The notes below the pieces were generated by a model. The model was given only the letters and a program-made list of their open reading frames with translations. It was not told the DNA's origin and did no database searches. Positions 19,509 to 28,780 of a stretch of DNA of 64,000 nt are shown piece after piece. Position numbers and translations under genes: made by a program. The stretch is from positions 186,001-250,000 of the forward strand of contig CAWKIA010000018.1 of NCBI GenBank assembly GCA_963849635.1. The letters run 5' to 3'. Source of the DNA: CAVRUD01 sp963849635. GTDB lineage: Bacteria; Chloroflexota; Chloroflexia; Thermomicrobiales; UBA6265. Position 1 is the first letter of the stretch; the number at the start of each line of letters is the position of its first letter.

Positions 19509-21219
19509 ATGTACGACCCGCGTGTATCCGAGTTGATCCAGGGCCTTAAGAGCGGCACGCTCTCACGCAGGCAGTTCGGGTATCGCGCGTTCGCGCTCGG
19601 ACTCTCCGCCACAGCAGTCAGCGGACTCCTCGCTCGCGCTTCCTCAGCTGCTCCGGCGCCAACGGGCTCACGACGAACGAACCTGCAGTCCGACCCCACG
19701 ACACTCATCATTGCCGATAAATTGGACGGACCGTGGATCACTTTGGATCCAGCAATCATCTACGAGATCAACTCACAGGCTGCCTTCAATGTTGTCTACG
19801 AACCCCTGTACCACCTACCCGACTCAACCAAACCTGAAGCATTCGAAGCGCTTCTTGCAGACGGCATGCCCGTCATCTCCGAAGATGGACTGACTGCGAC
19901 GATCAAGTTGCGGCAAGGCGTCGTCTTTCACAACACTGACAACCCGATGACCTCGAAGGACTGGATATTCTCGTGGAATCGACTCAAGGGTCAGGCGGGA
20001 AATCCGTCGTTTCTGGCTGAATACCTTGGTACTTACGAGGCGACCGACGACTTCACAATCACTCTGACGCTCCCCTCTCCAAACGCGGCTCTGGTCGCGA
20101 TCTTGAGTTCGGCGCCGCTTTCGGTGACAGACAGCGTGGCAATCGCCGCTGTTGGCGCTACCGATGCCGCCGATTCACCTGAACCCACTGACGTGCGGAC
20201 AGCAATCACAGAGGGGTCGTTTGGGACGGGGCCGTACCAGGTTTCCAAGTTCGATGTCACATCAGAAGTGATCATCGATAGGAATCCGACGTTCTGGGGC
20301 GAGCCCGCATTCTTCGAGCGCATCATCTGGCGCAATGAAGCTGACCCGAACACCCAGCTTCAACTCGTTCAGACTGGCGAAGCGGATATTGCCTACAGGG
20401 TGGATCCGGATGCGGTGTCTACGGTGGAATCCGATGAAAACCTGCAGATGCTCACTGGGCCAACCCTGGCACATGACTACCTCGCCCTGAACACCTTGGA
20501 CGATCCAGGTGGCCCACTGTCAAGCAAGGAACTTCGGCAGGCGATCGGCTATGCGATCGACTATGACGGCATCGTCAATGGCCTATCGGGAGGTGCATCA
20601 CTCCACCCCGCCACCATCGTTCCGCTTCCACTCCTCGGCGCCGAAGACGTCTTGCCGTTGCGTACAAGCTCGATCTCGCCAAGGCGCAAGAGCTCTTCGA
20701 TGCGTCTGGCGCTGGACACAGTCGAGTTGACTTTCACCTACAACGCCGGCGCGTCGAGCTCCACGGGTGTGTCACTCGACACCTTATGCGCCAAGCTCAA
20801 AGACGATATCGAAAAAATTGACGGGTTGACGATCAACTTGACTCCGATGCCAGAAGCCGATCGCCTTCAGTCCTACCGCGAAGGAAAGTTGCAGTTCACC
20901 TTCTCTGATTGGGCGCCTGACTATCCAGACGTCCACACTTACGCCGAGCCATTCGGGAAGACGGGCGGAGCCGCGGCCAAGCGAGTCGGCTACTCCAATC
21001 CGCGGGTTGACGAATTGCTAGCCCAGGGCATCGCGGAGTTCGACCCCGAAGCGAGGAAGGCGATCTACGTCGAGATTGCAGCAGATCCTCATCGATGACG
21101 CCGCGTTCCTCGTTCTCGAACAGGTCGTTGATCGAAAGCCTGCGTCGATCGCGGTCCAGGGCGTTACCACTCACTCCATCTATCAGATCCAGTTGAGATA
21201 CGCGTCGAAGGCGGTGTAG
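19509..21219 (+). CDS. ABC transporter substrate-binding protein, peptide/nickel type (SBP family 5, frameshifted)
   Basis: Extracellular binding protein of an oligopeptide-type importer. The N-terminus has a twin-arginine signal (SRRQFGYRAFALGLSATAVS) with an Ala-rich cleavage region. The mature part shows family-5 features: LDPAIIYEINSQAAFNVVYEPLY, LRQGVVFHNTDNPMTSKDWIFSWNR, and the C-terminal FSDWAPDYPDVHTY. Compensating indels lie near 20650 and 20722, where a second frame reads AYKLDLAKAQELFDASGAG. Another lies near 21085, after which the true tail runs to TAG at 21219. The start has AAGGAAGGAG upstream. About 570 residues. The two permease genes follow; no ATP-binding subunits are in the window. 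Confidence 0.9.
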
Positions 21220-21244
21220 CTCTCCGTCACGGCCGAAGTCGGTG

Positions 21245-21288
21245 GCCGGCATGCAGCTTGGCTACAAACGCCAGAACTGCATGCCGGC
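21245..21288. terminator. Large hairpin between binding protein and first permease
   Basis: Perfect 12-bp inverted repeat GCCGGCATGCAG (21245-21256) and its complement (21277-21288), with a partly pairing 20-base centre and no T-run. It sits 26 bases after the binding-protein stop and 67 bases before the permease. It more likely protects or trims the upstream mRNA than ends transcription fully. Confidence 0.55.
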
Positions 21289-21354
21289 TGACGGTGCCAC
21301 TGTTGTCCATAGCGACCCTCCCACCAGAGGAACCTCCGCCGGAAGGGGGCGACA

Positions 21355-22374
21355 ATGGGACTGACCACGTATATCCTCCGGCGGCTGCTGCTGGCGATCG
21401 TCGTCCTCCTGGTTGTCAGCGTCGCGACGTTTATCCTCGTTCATGCGGTGCCAGGCGATCCGCTTGCGGCGATCATGGGCGATCGCGCAGCTGACAACCC
21501 AAAAATCCTCGCCCAATATGAAGACCGCTGGGGGCTCGACGAACCGCTTCCGGTTCAGTACGTCACGTATCTCACCAACATCCTTCAGGGCGATTTCGGC
21601 GAATCCATCAGTACCCGCCGACCCGTTGCGGATGACCTTCGCCAATTCATTCCGGCGACGATCGAACTCACGATCGCGGCGATGATCTTCGCCCTCGGGG
21701 TGGGGATTCCCCTCGGCATCATCGCCGGGATCTACCAAGGGCGCTGGCCGGACAACCTCTCGCGATTCTTCGCCTTGATCGGCACAAGCGTGCCGGTCTT
21801 CTGGCTGGGACTGTTGCTCTCCTACGTCGTTTGGTTCAAGCTCGGCTGGTTACCGCGCCAGGGCCAGCTCGATACCGGAATGGCAGAGCCAAACACCGTC
21901 ACCGGGCTCGTAACAGTCGACGCACTGATCGCCGGCGATGGGGCGGTATTCCGCAGCGCGATCCGCCACCTCATCCTCCCCGGAATTGTCCTTGGCTCGT
22001 ACGCGATGGGAATCATTGCCAGAATGCTCCGCTCGTCTCTCGTTGGCGCCCTCTCGGACGACTACGTCCGCACGGCCAGAGCGAAGGGGTTGAGCGAGCG
22101 CCACGTCGTGATTGGTCATGCCCTTCGCAATGCGTTGATCCCGACGGTCACCGTCCTTGGACTGACCTTTGCCAGCCTTCTCGCCGGCGCCGTCCTCACC
22201 GAATCCATCTTTGCCTGGCCGGGTATCGGCCGGTATGCGGTCAAGACCGCGCTGGGTTTGGATTACCCGGGACTCCTAGGGGTCACACTCTTCGTAGCGG
22301 TGGCGTACATCTTGTTTAACTTGATCGTAGACATCATCTACGGGGTGCTCGACCCCCGTATTCGAATCTCCTGA
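21355..22374 (+). CDS. ABC transporter permease, DppB/OppB type
   Basis: Inner-membrane channel subunit of the peptide-type importer. At 339 residues it has about six helices. The N-terminus LLAIVVLLVVSVATFILVHAVPGDPLA is the classic DppB start, and the EAA loop ARAKGLSERHVVIGHALRNALIP lies near residue 240. GAAGGGGGC just before the ATG serves as ribosome site. The frame is uninterrupted. It follows the family-5 binding protein and precedes the second permease by 34 bases, so the three form one operon. Confidence 0.93.
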   Translation: MGLTTYILRRLLLAIVVLLVVSVATFILVHAVPGDPLAAIMGDRAADNPKILAQYEDRWGLDEPLPVQYVTYLTNILQGDFGESISTRRPVADDLRQFIPATIELTIAAMIFALGVGIPLGIIAGIYQGRWPDNLSRFFALIGTSVPVFWLGLLLSYVVWFKLGWLPRQGQLDTGMAEPNTVTGLVTVDALIAGDGAVFRSAIRHLILPGIVLGSYAMGIIARMLRSSLVGALSDDYVRTARAKGLSERHVVIGHALRNALIPTVTVLGLTFASLLAGAVLTESIFAWPGIGRYAVKTALGLDYPGLLGVTLFVAVAYILFNLIVDIIYGVLDPRIRIS

Positions 22375-22408
22375 CCGTTTGGTCTCCCTTCGGGACAATG
22401 GAGTCGTT

Positions 22409-23321
22409 GTGGTAACGATCGCCGCACCACGGCCCGAATCCAGGACGATCTCGGCCGAGATCGTCCGGCCACACCGATCGCAATTCGGCGAGATCCGCCG
22501 CGTGCTTCGGCGCCAGCCGCTGGCGATGGCGGGGCTGATCATCATCCTCTTCTGGCTGGCAATGGCAGGCCTGGCGCCGATTCTTCCAATCTCAGACCCA
22601 AACGGACAGGACATTCCGAACAAGCTTCTAGTCGCCAAGTCTCGATTTCCCTCTGGGGACCGACGATCTAGGCCGCGATATGGTCAGCCGGGTGATCTGG
22701 GGTGCCCGGATATCGGTGCCGGCAGGCATCCTGGTGGTACTGGCCACCGGGACGATTGGGTGCCTGCTCGGCGCGATCGCCGGTTACTTCGGCGGTTGGA
22801 TCGACAGTGTCATCATGCGCATCTCCGATGCGGTCCTCTCGTTTCCGTCGATCATCCTGGCGATGGCGATCACAGCCGCCCGAGGAGGACCGGGCCTCAG
22901 CAATGCGCTGGTCGCCGTCGTCCTGGTGCTCTGGCCGGAATATGCCCGCCTGATGCGCGGTCAGGTACTCTCGGTGCGGACGAATGAGTTCGTTACGGCG
23001 GCAGAATCGATCGGCGCATCGAGATGGCGGATTCTGGCCCGGCATATTCTCCCCAGCACCGATGCCCCAATCATCGTCAAGGCGACACTTGATGTCGGCA
23101 ACGCGATCGTGATCACCGCCGGATTGAGTTTCATTGGCCTGGGTGCGGTACCGCCCGACCCGGAATGGGGCGCAATGATCAACCAGGGCTTCCGCAAGGG
23201 TCTTCAGTATTGGTGGTACTCCGCGGTTCCAGGAGTTGCAATCATGAGCATCGTGATGGCCCTGAACTTTTTCGGCGACGGCCTCCGCGATGCGCTCGAC
23301 CCGAAGCGACGGGGGAACTAG
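22409..23321 (+). CDS. ABC transporter permease, DppC/OppC type (frameshifted)
   Basis: Second channel subunit. The N-terminal cytoplasmic stretch is followed by one helix (QPLAMAGLIIILFWLAMAGLAPIL). After a frame change near 22640-22680 come GRDMVSRVIWGARIS, five helices, and the EAA loop TAAESIGASRWRILARHILPS near residue 200. The C-terminus FFGDGLRDALDPKRR is typical of DppC. GTG 22409 was chosen because GGAG lies 5 bases upstream; a TTG at 22379 is also in frame. About 304 residues. The ATPase genes expected next (DppD/F) are absent; the following gene is unrelated. Confidence 0.9.
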
Positions 23322-23409
23322 GAGCCGTTGCACCTGTCGTCTCGACTAGCGGCAGCTCGGCAGTCTCGTGGCATGTACGGGTTGCCTGTGTCAGAGGATT
23401 GATCTCCAG

Positions 23410-23979
23410 GTGAATGATCTCTCCGGCTCCCACGACGGCGCAGCCGAGCCAACCGATCCCGTCCCCGCCCATCTGCTCGCCTACATTGATGAAAATAACG
23501 TTGATGCTGAGGTGCTGGTACCCGGTGTTCCCATGCCCACGGTTCCGCTGGCAGCGGCTGCAATTGGAGTGAGTGAAGCCGAGATCCTCAAGTCGTTGGT
23601 GTTTGCGGCGCCGAATGGACAGCTTGTCCTGGCAATTGCCGCGGGCCCGGCCCGGATCGACCGAAGGCGACTTGCGGAGGCCGTGGCCATCTCGAAGCTG
23701 AAACTTGCCGATCCCTCAGTCGTTCAGGAAGCAACCGGGTTTCCGGCCGGCGGCGTTGCCCCGATCGGCCACCGGACTCCCCTGAGCGTTGTCTTGGATG
23801 AGGGCGCGGCCACCCTGGGTATCGCCTACGGCGGAGCTGGTACCGAGCACAGCCTGCTCCGGATCGCTCCGGCCGAGATCGTTCGCTTGACGGGCGCGAT
23901 AGTTGCGCAGATCACGGTGCCGTTCTCCGGCGATCAACCTGTTTCCCCAAGTCAAAGTAGCGATCTCGATAGGGGATAG
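23410..23979 (+). CDS. YbaK/EbsC-family aminoacyl-tRNA deacylase
   Basis: A 189-residue protein of the YbaK/ProRS-editing-domain superfamily, which hydrolyses mischarged aminoacyl-tRNAs (Cys-tRNA-Pro, Ala-tRNA-Pro and others). The pattern includes SEAEILKSLVFAAPNGQLVLAIA with the conserved Lys after the first helix, RLAEAV near 95, and TGFPAGGVAPIGH, the diagnostic G.P.GGV.P.G loop. The start is uncertain: GTG 23410 was chosen over GTG 23368, and a weak GAGG precedes it. It lies 70 bases before the ychF gene. Which tRNA it edits cannot be read. Confidence 0.82.
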   Translation: MNDLSGSHDGAAEPTDPVPAHLLAYIDENNVDAEVLVPGVPMPTVPLAAAAIGVSEAEILKSLVFAAPNGQLVLAIAAGPARIDRRRLAEAVAISKLKLADPSVVQEATGFPAGGVAPIGHRTPLSVVLDEGAATLGIAYGGAGTEHSLLRIAPAEIVRLTGAIVAQITVPFSGDQPVSPSQSSDLDRG

Positions 23980-24050
23980 GCCATAATCGTCCGGTTGTTC
24001 GCCAACGGGCGAATCATTGTGACGCGCGTCCATCCCAATGAGATTGCCAC

Positions 24051-25163
24051 TTGTCTACCACGCTCGTGATCGTCGGCCTGCCTTCCTCGGGCAAGACCAC
24101 CGCCTTCAATGCCTTGACCCTGGCAGAGGCTGAAACCGGGACCTACAGCGGTGGAGAAGGTGAGCCCAACCTGGCGACGGTCAAAGTCCCTGACCCACGG
24201 CTGGATCTCCTCACCGAGATGTTCCAACCGCAGCGCAAGGTCCAGGCCGACGTGCAGTACTTCGATGTCGCCGGCATCGCCAAAGGCATCGCCGAGAAGG
24301 GCATGAGCGGCCAGTTGCTCGGCTATCTCTCCCAGGCCGACGCCCTGGTCCATGTCGTCCGGGCATTCGAGGACCCGAACGTTCCCCACACCGACGGATC
24401 GGTCGATCCACTGCGGGACATCGAAACGCTCAATCTCGAATTCCTGTTCAGTGATATGGCGTTGATTGACAAGCGACTCACCCGGCTGGAATCGCAGATC
24501 CCAAAGACCCGGGGCGCGGATCGGGAGGCATTCGAGCGGGAGCAGATCGTTTTGACCCGCTTGAAGGAAACAGCCGAAGCAGACACCCCTCTGCGAGAAG
24601 TCGTCGGCGATCTCGATCCTGACGACGCCAAAATCCTACGCGGATTCGGATTTCTGACCGCAAAGCCCTTGCTCGTTCTGCTCAATCTTGGAGAGGATCA
24701 ACTCGGAACGGATGGAGATGCGATGGTCGCGGCGGCGCGGGAGCGTTTCGCCCGTCCGGGTGTCGCGATCGATGCACTTGCGGGTCAGATCGAGATGGAG
24801 ATTGGGCGGTTGGATGAGGATGATGCCGTTGTCTTCATGTCTGACCTGGGTATCACCGAGTCGGCGCGCGCCAGGGTCATCCGCCAATCGTTCGATCTGC
24901 TCGGACTGATACCGTTCTTTACCGTTGGTCCGGATGAATGCCGGGCGTGGACGATTCGGCGAGGCGCTACAGCGGTCGAGGCCGCCGGCGAGATCCACTC
25001 CGACATCCAACGCGGTTTCATCCGTGCCGAAGTCGTCGGCTACGACGACATGATTGCGGCCGGTACGATGGCGGAGACGAAAAAGGCCGGCACGTTTCGA
25101 CGTGAGGGCAAGACGTACATCGTCAACGACGGCGACATCATCAACTTCCTCTTCAACGTCTAG
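24051..25163 (+). CDS. ychF: Ribosome-associated ATPase/GTPase YchF (OLA1 family)
   Basis: Obg-family P-loop NTPase that prefers ATP and binds ribosomes. The P-loop GLPSSGKTT is at residues 9-17, followed by DVAGIAKGIAEKGMSGQLLGYL (switch/G3 region) and VVRAFEDPNVPH. A coiled-coil insertion follows, and the C-terminal TGS domain ends GDIINFLFNV as in all YchF proteins. 370 residues, no break. The start is TTG 24051; an ATG at 24038 is out of frame. The DUF4272 gene starts 12 bases after its stop, so they are co-transcribed. Compared with typical YchF, the NKxD-like element is not obvious by eye. Confidence 0.92.
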   Translation: MSTTLVIVGLPSSGKTTAFNALTLAEAETGTYSGGEGEPNLATVKVPDPRLDLLTEMFQPQRKVQADVQYFDVAGIAKGIAEKGMSGQLLGYLSQADALVHVVRAFEDPNVPHTDGSVDPLRDIETLNLEFLFSDMALIDKRLTRLESQIPKTRGADREAFEREQIVLTRLKETAEADTPLREVVGDLDPDDAKILRGFGFLTAKPLLVLLNLGEDQLGTDGDAMVAAARERFARPGVAIDALAGQIEMEIGRLDEDDAVVFMSDLGITESARARVIRQSFDLLGLIPFFTVGPDECRAWTIRRGATAVEAAGEIHSDIQRGFIRAEVVGYDDMIAAGTMAETKKAGTFRREGKTYIVNDGDIINFLFNV

Positions 25164-25175
25164 CGGCTGGCGACG

Positions 25176-25931
25176 ATGGGCGAGGAGAACGACGACCTCG
25201 AAATCGAGATTACGCTCCAACCGGTCCCACTCGCCGCTGCCCGGTTGCTTGTCGTCGGTGCGATCTGCCGTCGAGCCTTCCTCGAACTTGATCCCGCCAC
25301 CGCGGCCGCCAGCGACGACCCCGAAGGGGATCGATTTGATCTGGCAGCTTGGCTGACCGAGGAGGGCCTGGATCCATTCATTTCGGCCCCAGAGCGTCAC
25401 CTTCTCAACCGGCGGATTGGCAGCTTGACCGTCGATGAGACCCAGGAGGCAAGCTGGCAGATCGAGGCGGCAGGCGCACTTGCCTGGGCGCTCGAGTTGC
25501 TGGAGGAGCCGCCACCGCTGGATGAACCGATTGACCCAGCCTCGCTGCTCGCCATCTTGCCTTCACCGTGGGACAAGACCCGCCCCTTTCGTGAGAACGC
25601 CGAACTCTTGCCGGAAGAGTTGATCGCGGTCGAACGGGAGCGGGCCGAGTTGTGGTTCTGGCGTGCGTCCATAGAAGCCGACCGGACCGAGGCAAAGGGT
25701 CGCCAGGCGACCGAACTCAACGCGGCGATCCACGAGGTTGCCGCGGAAGCGGCCGCCGCCGAGTTCTTTCCCAGCCCGATCGACAGCGACTTCCCGGTTG
25801 CCGGCCGATCCTATCGATCCACGTCGTCGGAGCAACTGGAGAGTCTCGCCGCCATCGCCACGGAACGACTCCGGGCGCTCAACTGGCTTTGCGGACTCTC
25901 GCCCTCATGGGACGCCCCCGTATCAATCTAG
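25176..25931 (+). CDS. DUF4272 domain protein
   Basis: A 251-residue soluble acidic protein. The central part (PERHLLNR...SWQIEAAGALAWALELLEEPPPLDEPIDP) has the spacing and Trp residues of DUF4272, a family of unknown function in which S-W-x-x-E-A-x-x-x-L-x-W-A-L is conserved. The C-terminus repeats a Leu-rich helix ending ALNWLCGLSP. It sits 12 bases after ychF, and its RBS (GGCGACG) is weak, suggesting translational coupling. Function unknown; housekeeping by association only. Confidence 0.7.
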   Translation: MGEENDDLEIEITLQPVPLAAARLLVVGAICRRAFLELDPATAAASDDPEGDRFDLAAWLTEEGLDPFISAPERHLLNRRIGSLTVDETQEASWQIEAAGALAWALELLEEPPPLDEPIDPASLLAILPSPWDKTRPFRENAELLPEELIAVERERAELWFWRASIEADRTEAKGRQATELNAAIHEVAAEAAAAEFFPSPIDSDFPVAGRSYRSTSSEQLESLAAIATERLRALNWLCGLSPSWDAPVSI

Positions 25932-25961
25932 CGACGCAAGGGACGGCAGGGTATTGACTTT

Positions 25962-26011
25962 TCCTTGTAGTTCGACGATCATCTAATTAGATGATCGTCG
26001 AACTACAAGGA
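25962..26011. promoter_or_regulatory. Perfect 50-bp palindrome overlapping promoter and ribosome site of the ArsR-DUF2087 gene
   Basis: Two 25-base arms, beginning TCCTTGTAGTTCGACG and centred on CTAATTAG, are exact complements with no spacer. A TTGACT (possible -35) at 25954-25959 lies just outside the left arm. The gene's AAGGAG ribosome site lies at the end of the right arm, 8 bases before the ATG at 26020. It may act as a DNA operator for the ArsR-type dimer encoded next to it, as an RNA hairpin that hides the ribosome site, or both. Confidence 0.85.
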
Positions 26012-26019
26012 GCGCGCTG

Positions 26020-26731
26020 ATGTCCCCACCACTTGATGATGACCACGTCGAACGGCTCGCGGAGGTCTTCCGCGCCCTCTCCGATCCGGCACGACTCCGC
26101 ATCCTCGGTGCAATCGCCGAGCAGACTCGTTCCGGCTCCGAACTGAGCGAGATGCTCAGGCCTTTCGCCTCCGACCATCAGCCACCACATCGCCAAATTG
26201 GCGGCCGCCGGACTCATCGCAACGACGCCGGACGCCCAGAGGCGCCTCTATTCCCTCAATACCGACACCCTGCGATCACTGGGGCGATCATCCGCCCAGC
26301 CGAACGCAGCAGCTCAGGTTTCTGAGGTCGACGAGACCGACCGCGAACGGAGCAAAACAATCCGAGATTTCTTCAAAGATGGCACTCTGAAGCAGATTCC
26401 GGCACAACGGCGAAAACGCGTCTTCGTTCTCCAGCACCTGATGGAGCGGTTCGCTCCCCGAACCGAGTACTCCGAGAAGACTGTCAACGAGATGCTGAAA
26501 CAGGCCAATCCCGACTTCGCGACACTCCGGCGTGAGCTCGTTGATTACGGCTTCATGACCCGGGAAAACGGCATCTACCGCGTCGCGGAGTCCCTCCCAA
26601 TCCGAGGACCCAACGTCGCACAGGAGATCTCAGGCGACGAACACGGCTGGCTTCGAACACTTGTAGACGGCGCGCTCGCCGCCGATCGACCCAATCGCAC
26701 GAGAAATCATGGGCAACCCGCGGGAGAATGA
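26020..26731 (+). CDS. ArsR-type winged-helix regulator with C-terminal DUF2087 (frameshifted)
   Basis: Transcription factor of the ArsR/SmtB fold. The N-terminus VFRALSDPARLRILGAIAE is the standard ArsR opening. The recognition helix LSPTISHHIAKLAAAGLIA is readable only after a frame change near 26160-26195. The C-terminal region (about 26330-26590: FFKDGTLKQIPAQRRKR, then HYSEKTVNEML-like and FATLRRELVDYGFMTRENG) is DUF2087, a domain often fused to ArsR regulators. No Cys-rich metal site is visible, so metal sensing is unlikely. About 237 residues. The ATG is preceded by AAGGAG inside the palindrome. The GNAT gene starts 4 bases after its stop. Confidence 0.85.
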
Positions 26732-26734
26732 GCT

Positions 26735-27290
26735 GTGATCGCGACACTAAAGCCCATTGCATTCTGGGCCGGAACGCACTCGGTACACTATCTCTCTCAA
26801 GACGACATTCCGCAGGTTCAAGAGTTGCTCGAACGATGCCGGGATTTCTGGTGGATCTCAGAGGGACGGAACGTCCCCGCCTGACGCCGCTAGCTCGAAC
26901 TTCACCGATAGCCCGCCGAATTACGACCCCAGCCGCATGATCTTTCTTGGGGTCTACAGCCCCGTCGGCCGTTTGGTCGGGTTTCTGACCACCCCACCCG
27001 ACTACCCGGAAGAAGGTGATTGGTACATCGGCCTGATGGTCCTTGATCCAGATGCGCGGGGCAGAGGGCTCGGAGAGGCCGTCTACCGCGCGTTCGAGGA
27101 GTGGGTGGCGTCCCAAGGGGGAAGGAGAATCCTCCTGGCAGTCGTCGATGACAATCCCCGGGGACGTAACTTCTGGGAGCGAATGGGGTTCACCCCTCTG
27201 CGGGTCGTTGCTCCGCGAGTTCACGGTGTGAAGTCGCAAGGCATGCTCGAGATGGAACGCCCGATCATCTCCGCCCAGGCTGCTGGCTGA
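26735..27290 (+). CDS. GNAT-family N-acetyltransferase (frameshifted)
   Basis: Acetyl-CoA-dependent transferase of about 185 residues. The N-terminal part (YLSQDDIPQVQELLERCRDFW) is in the frame of GTG 26735, which has GGGAGA upstream. After a break near 26880 the rest gives IGLMVLDPDARGRGLGEAVYRAF, whose R-G-R-G-L-G is the acetyl-CoA pyrophosphate loop, and NPRGRNFWERMGFTPL, the final GNAT strand. It directly follows the ArsR-DUF2087 gene and is probably co-regulated by it. Substrate unknown. The 3' end overlaps trpF on the opposite strand by 26 bases. Confidence 0.82.
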
Positions 27291-27939
27291 ACGCGGATCT
27301 GGCCCGCTTGATGAACGCATGGATGGCCGCACTTTCTTTGCGGCCATCGACCTCAACTCCGGTACTGACATCGACTCCGAGCGGAGCCACCGCACCGATC
27401 GCGTCGGCCACGTTCTCCGCCGTCAAACCTCCAGCCAACATGATCTGATGGACCGCCGCTAGCGAAGCCGCAAGTTGCCAGTCCGTCCTGGTCCCGGTCC
27501 CGCCGAAGTGGCCGGGGTGAAAACCATCGACGAGAAAAGTCACGGGCGGATGTGTCGCGTTCCAGCGTTCTATCTCTCCTAGGAGGACGTCTAGCGACGT
27601 TCCGGCCGGTGGACGCAGCGCCTTGATCAGTGGCCGCCCGATTCCCTGGAGATCGTCGGGTTCTTCGTCACCACTGAGTTGAATGGCATCCAGTCCCGCT
27701 TCCTCGGCGACTGCATTCATGTCGGCCACCGGGGAATTGACAAAAACCCCGACGGCCACGAGGTTGCCGGTGGCGGCCGCTTTCGCCGCGTCGATCGCAC
27801 GGCGTGCGGTCTGTGGATCCACATAGCGGCGCGTCGGAGCGAAGATGAAACCGATCATGTCGGCGCCGCCTACGGCTGCGGCGACTGCATGCTCAGGCTC
27901 CTTCAGACCACAAATCTTGATCGTGCCAGGTCGAATCAC
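27265..27939 (-). CDS. trpF: Phosphoribosylanthranilate isomerase
   Basis: Third dedicated step of tryptophan synthesis, an Amadori rearrangement on a TIM barrel. 224 residues, with the N-terminal catalytic Cys motif KICGL at residues 8-12, GADMIGFIFAP.SRR-like segment (FAPTRRYV), LDAIQLSGDE, and the phosphate loop LAGGLTAENV near 170. It is the last gene of the trpEGDCF order. Start ATG 27939 lies 20 bases after the trpC stop. trpB and trpA do not follow: the next gene is the convergent GNAT. Confidence 0.95.
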   Translation of the reverse strand: MIRPGTIKICGLKEPEHAVAAAVGGADMIGFIFAPTRRYVDPQTARRAIDAAKAAATGNLVAVGVFVNSPVADMNAVAEEAGLDAIQLSGDEEPDDLQGIGRPLIKALRPPAGTSLDVLLGEIERWNATHPPVTFLVDGFHPGHFGGTGTRTDWQLAASLAAVHQIMLAGGLTAENVADAIGAVAPLGVDVSTGVEVDGRKESAAIHAFIKRARSAFSQQPGRR

Positions 27940-27958
27940 CGCGCGACCCCCTGGCAGT

Positions 27959-28780
27959 TCAAGATGATCGCAGTAACGCCGCGACCGCTGCGCTGCGGTC
28001 CGGCGATACGATCAACGATTCACCAACCAGCACCGCGTGCACTCCGGCCCTGTGAAGTCGATCAACGTCCGCTCTGTTGAAAATTCCACTCTCACCGACT
28101 AGGACGACGCCCGCGGGAACCTCAGGGGCAAGGCGCTCTGTCACCGCGAGGTCGATCTCGAAAGTTCGTAAGTCGCGGTTGTTGATCCCGATGAGCTTCG
28201 CGCCCAACGTTGTCGCTCGTTGCAGCTCCGCGGCATCGTGAACTTCAATTAGGGCTTCCAGCCCACACTCGGCACCGTAGTCGATCAATGCGCGCAACTG
28301 ATCATCCGACAGTGCCGCAACGATCAGGAGGAAGGCATCGGCGCCGAACGCACGAGCTTCGAGAATCTGAAAGCGATCGACGACAAAATCCTTGCGCAAG
28401 ATCGGAGCGGGTTTGGCACGAGAGTGTGCCACCTCCCCCGCTGCCGCTAGATCCTGGAGTGAGCCCTGGAAGAATGGTTCGTCCGTCAGAACCGAAATTG
28501 CAGCGGCGCCCCCATCGAGATATTCACGGGCGACGACGGGCGGATCGACAGTCACCGGGAACACCCCGCGTGATGGCGAAGCCCGCTTGATCTCGGCGAT
28601 GACGGAGACATCCGGGCCGGACAGGGCGGCATGCAGGCTGACCGGATCGGGCCGGTCGGCAGCCATCCGTTCCAATTCGGCCAGGTCGGCCTCAGACCTG
28701 CGCAGGCGCATGTCCGCGATCGTCCGCTGGATGATCCGATCGAGAATCGTCCCCGTCTCGACCGCCGCAGTCTCGCTCAT
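27959..28780 (-). CDS. trpC: Indole-3-glycerol phosphate synthase
   Basis: Ring closure of the phosphoribosyl-carboxylaminoanthranilate derivative. 273 residues, TIM barrel. Motifs: VIAEIKRASPSRGVF (catalytic Lys/Glu region) near 60, ISVLTDEPFFQGS, PILRKDFVVD, and GINNRDLRTFEID plus LVGESGI near the end. All catalytic segments are present. The ATG overlaps the trpD stop by 4 bases (ATGA), so translation is coupled. Confidence 0.96.
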   Translation of the reverse strand: MSETAAVETGTILDRIIQRTIADMRLRRSEADLAELERMAADRPDPVSLHAALSGPDVSVIAEIKRASPSRGVFPVTVDPPVVAREYLDGGAAAISVLTDEPFFQGSLQDLAAAGEVAHSRAKPAPILRKDFVVDRFQILEARAFGADAFLLIVAALSDDQLRALIDYGAECGLEALIEVHDAAELQRATTLGAKLIGINNRDLRTFEIDLAVTERLAPEVPAGVVLVGESGIFNRADVDRLHRAGVHAVLVGESLIVSPDRSAAVAALLRSS

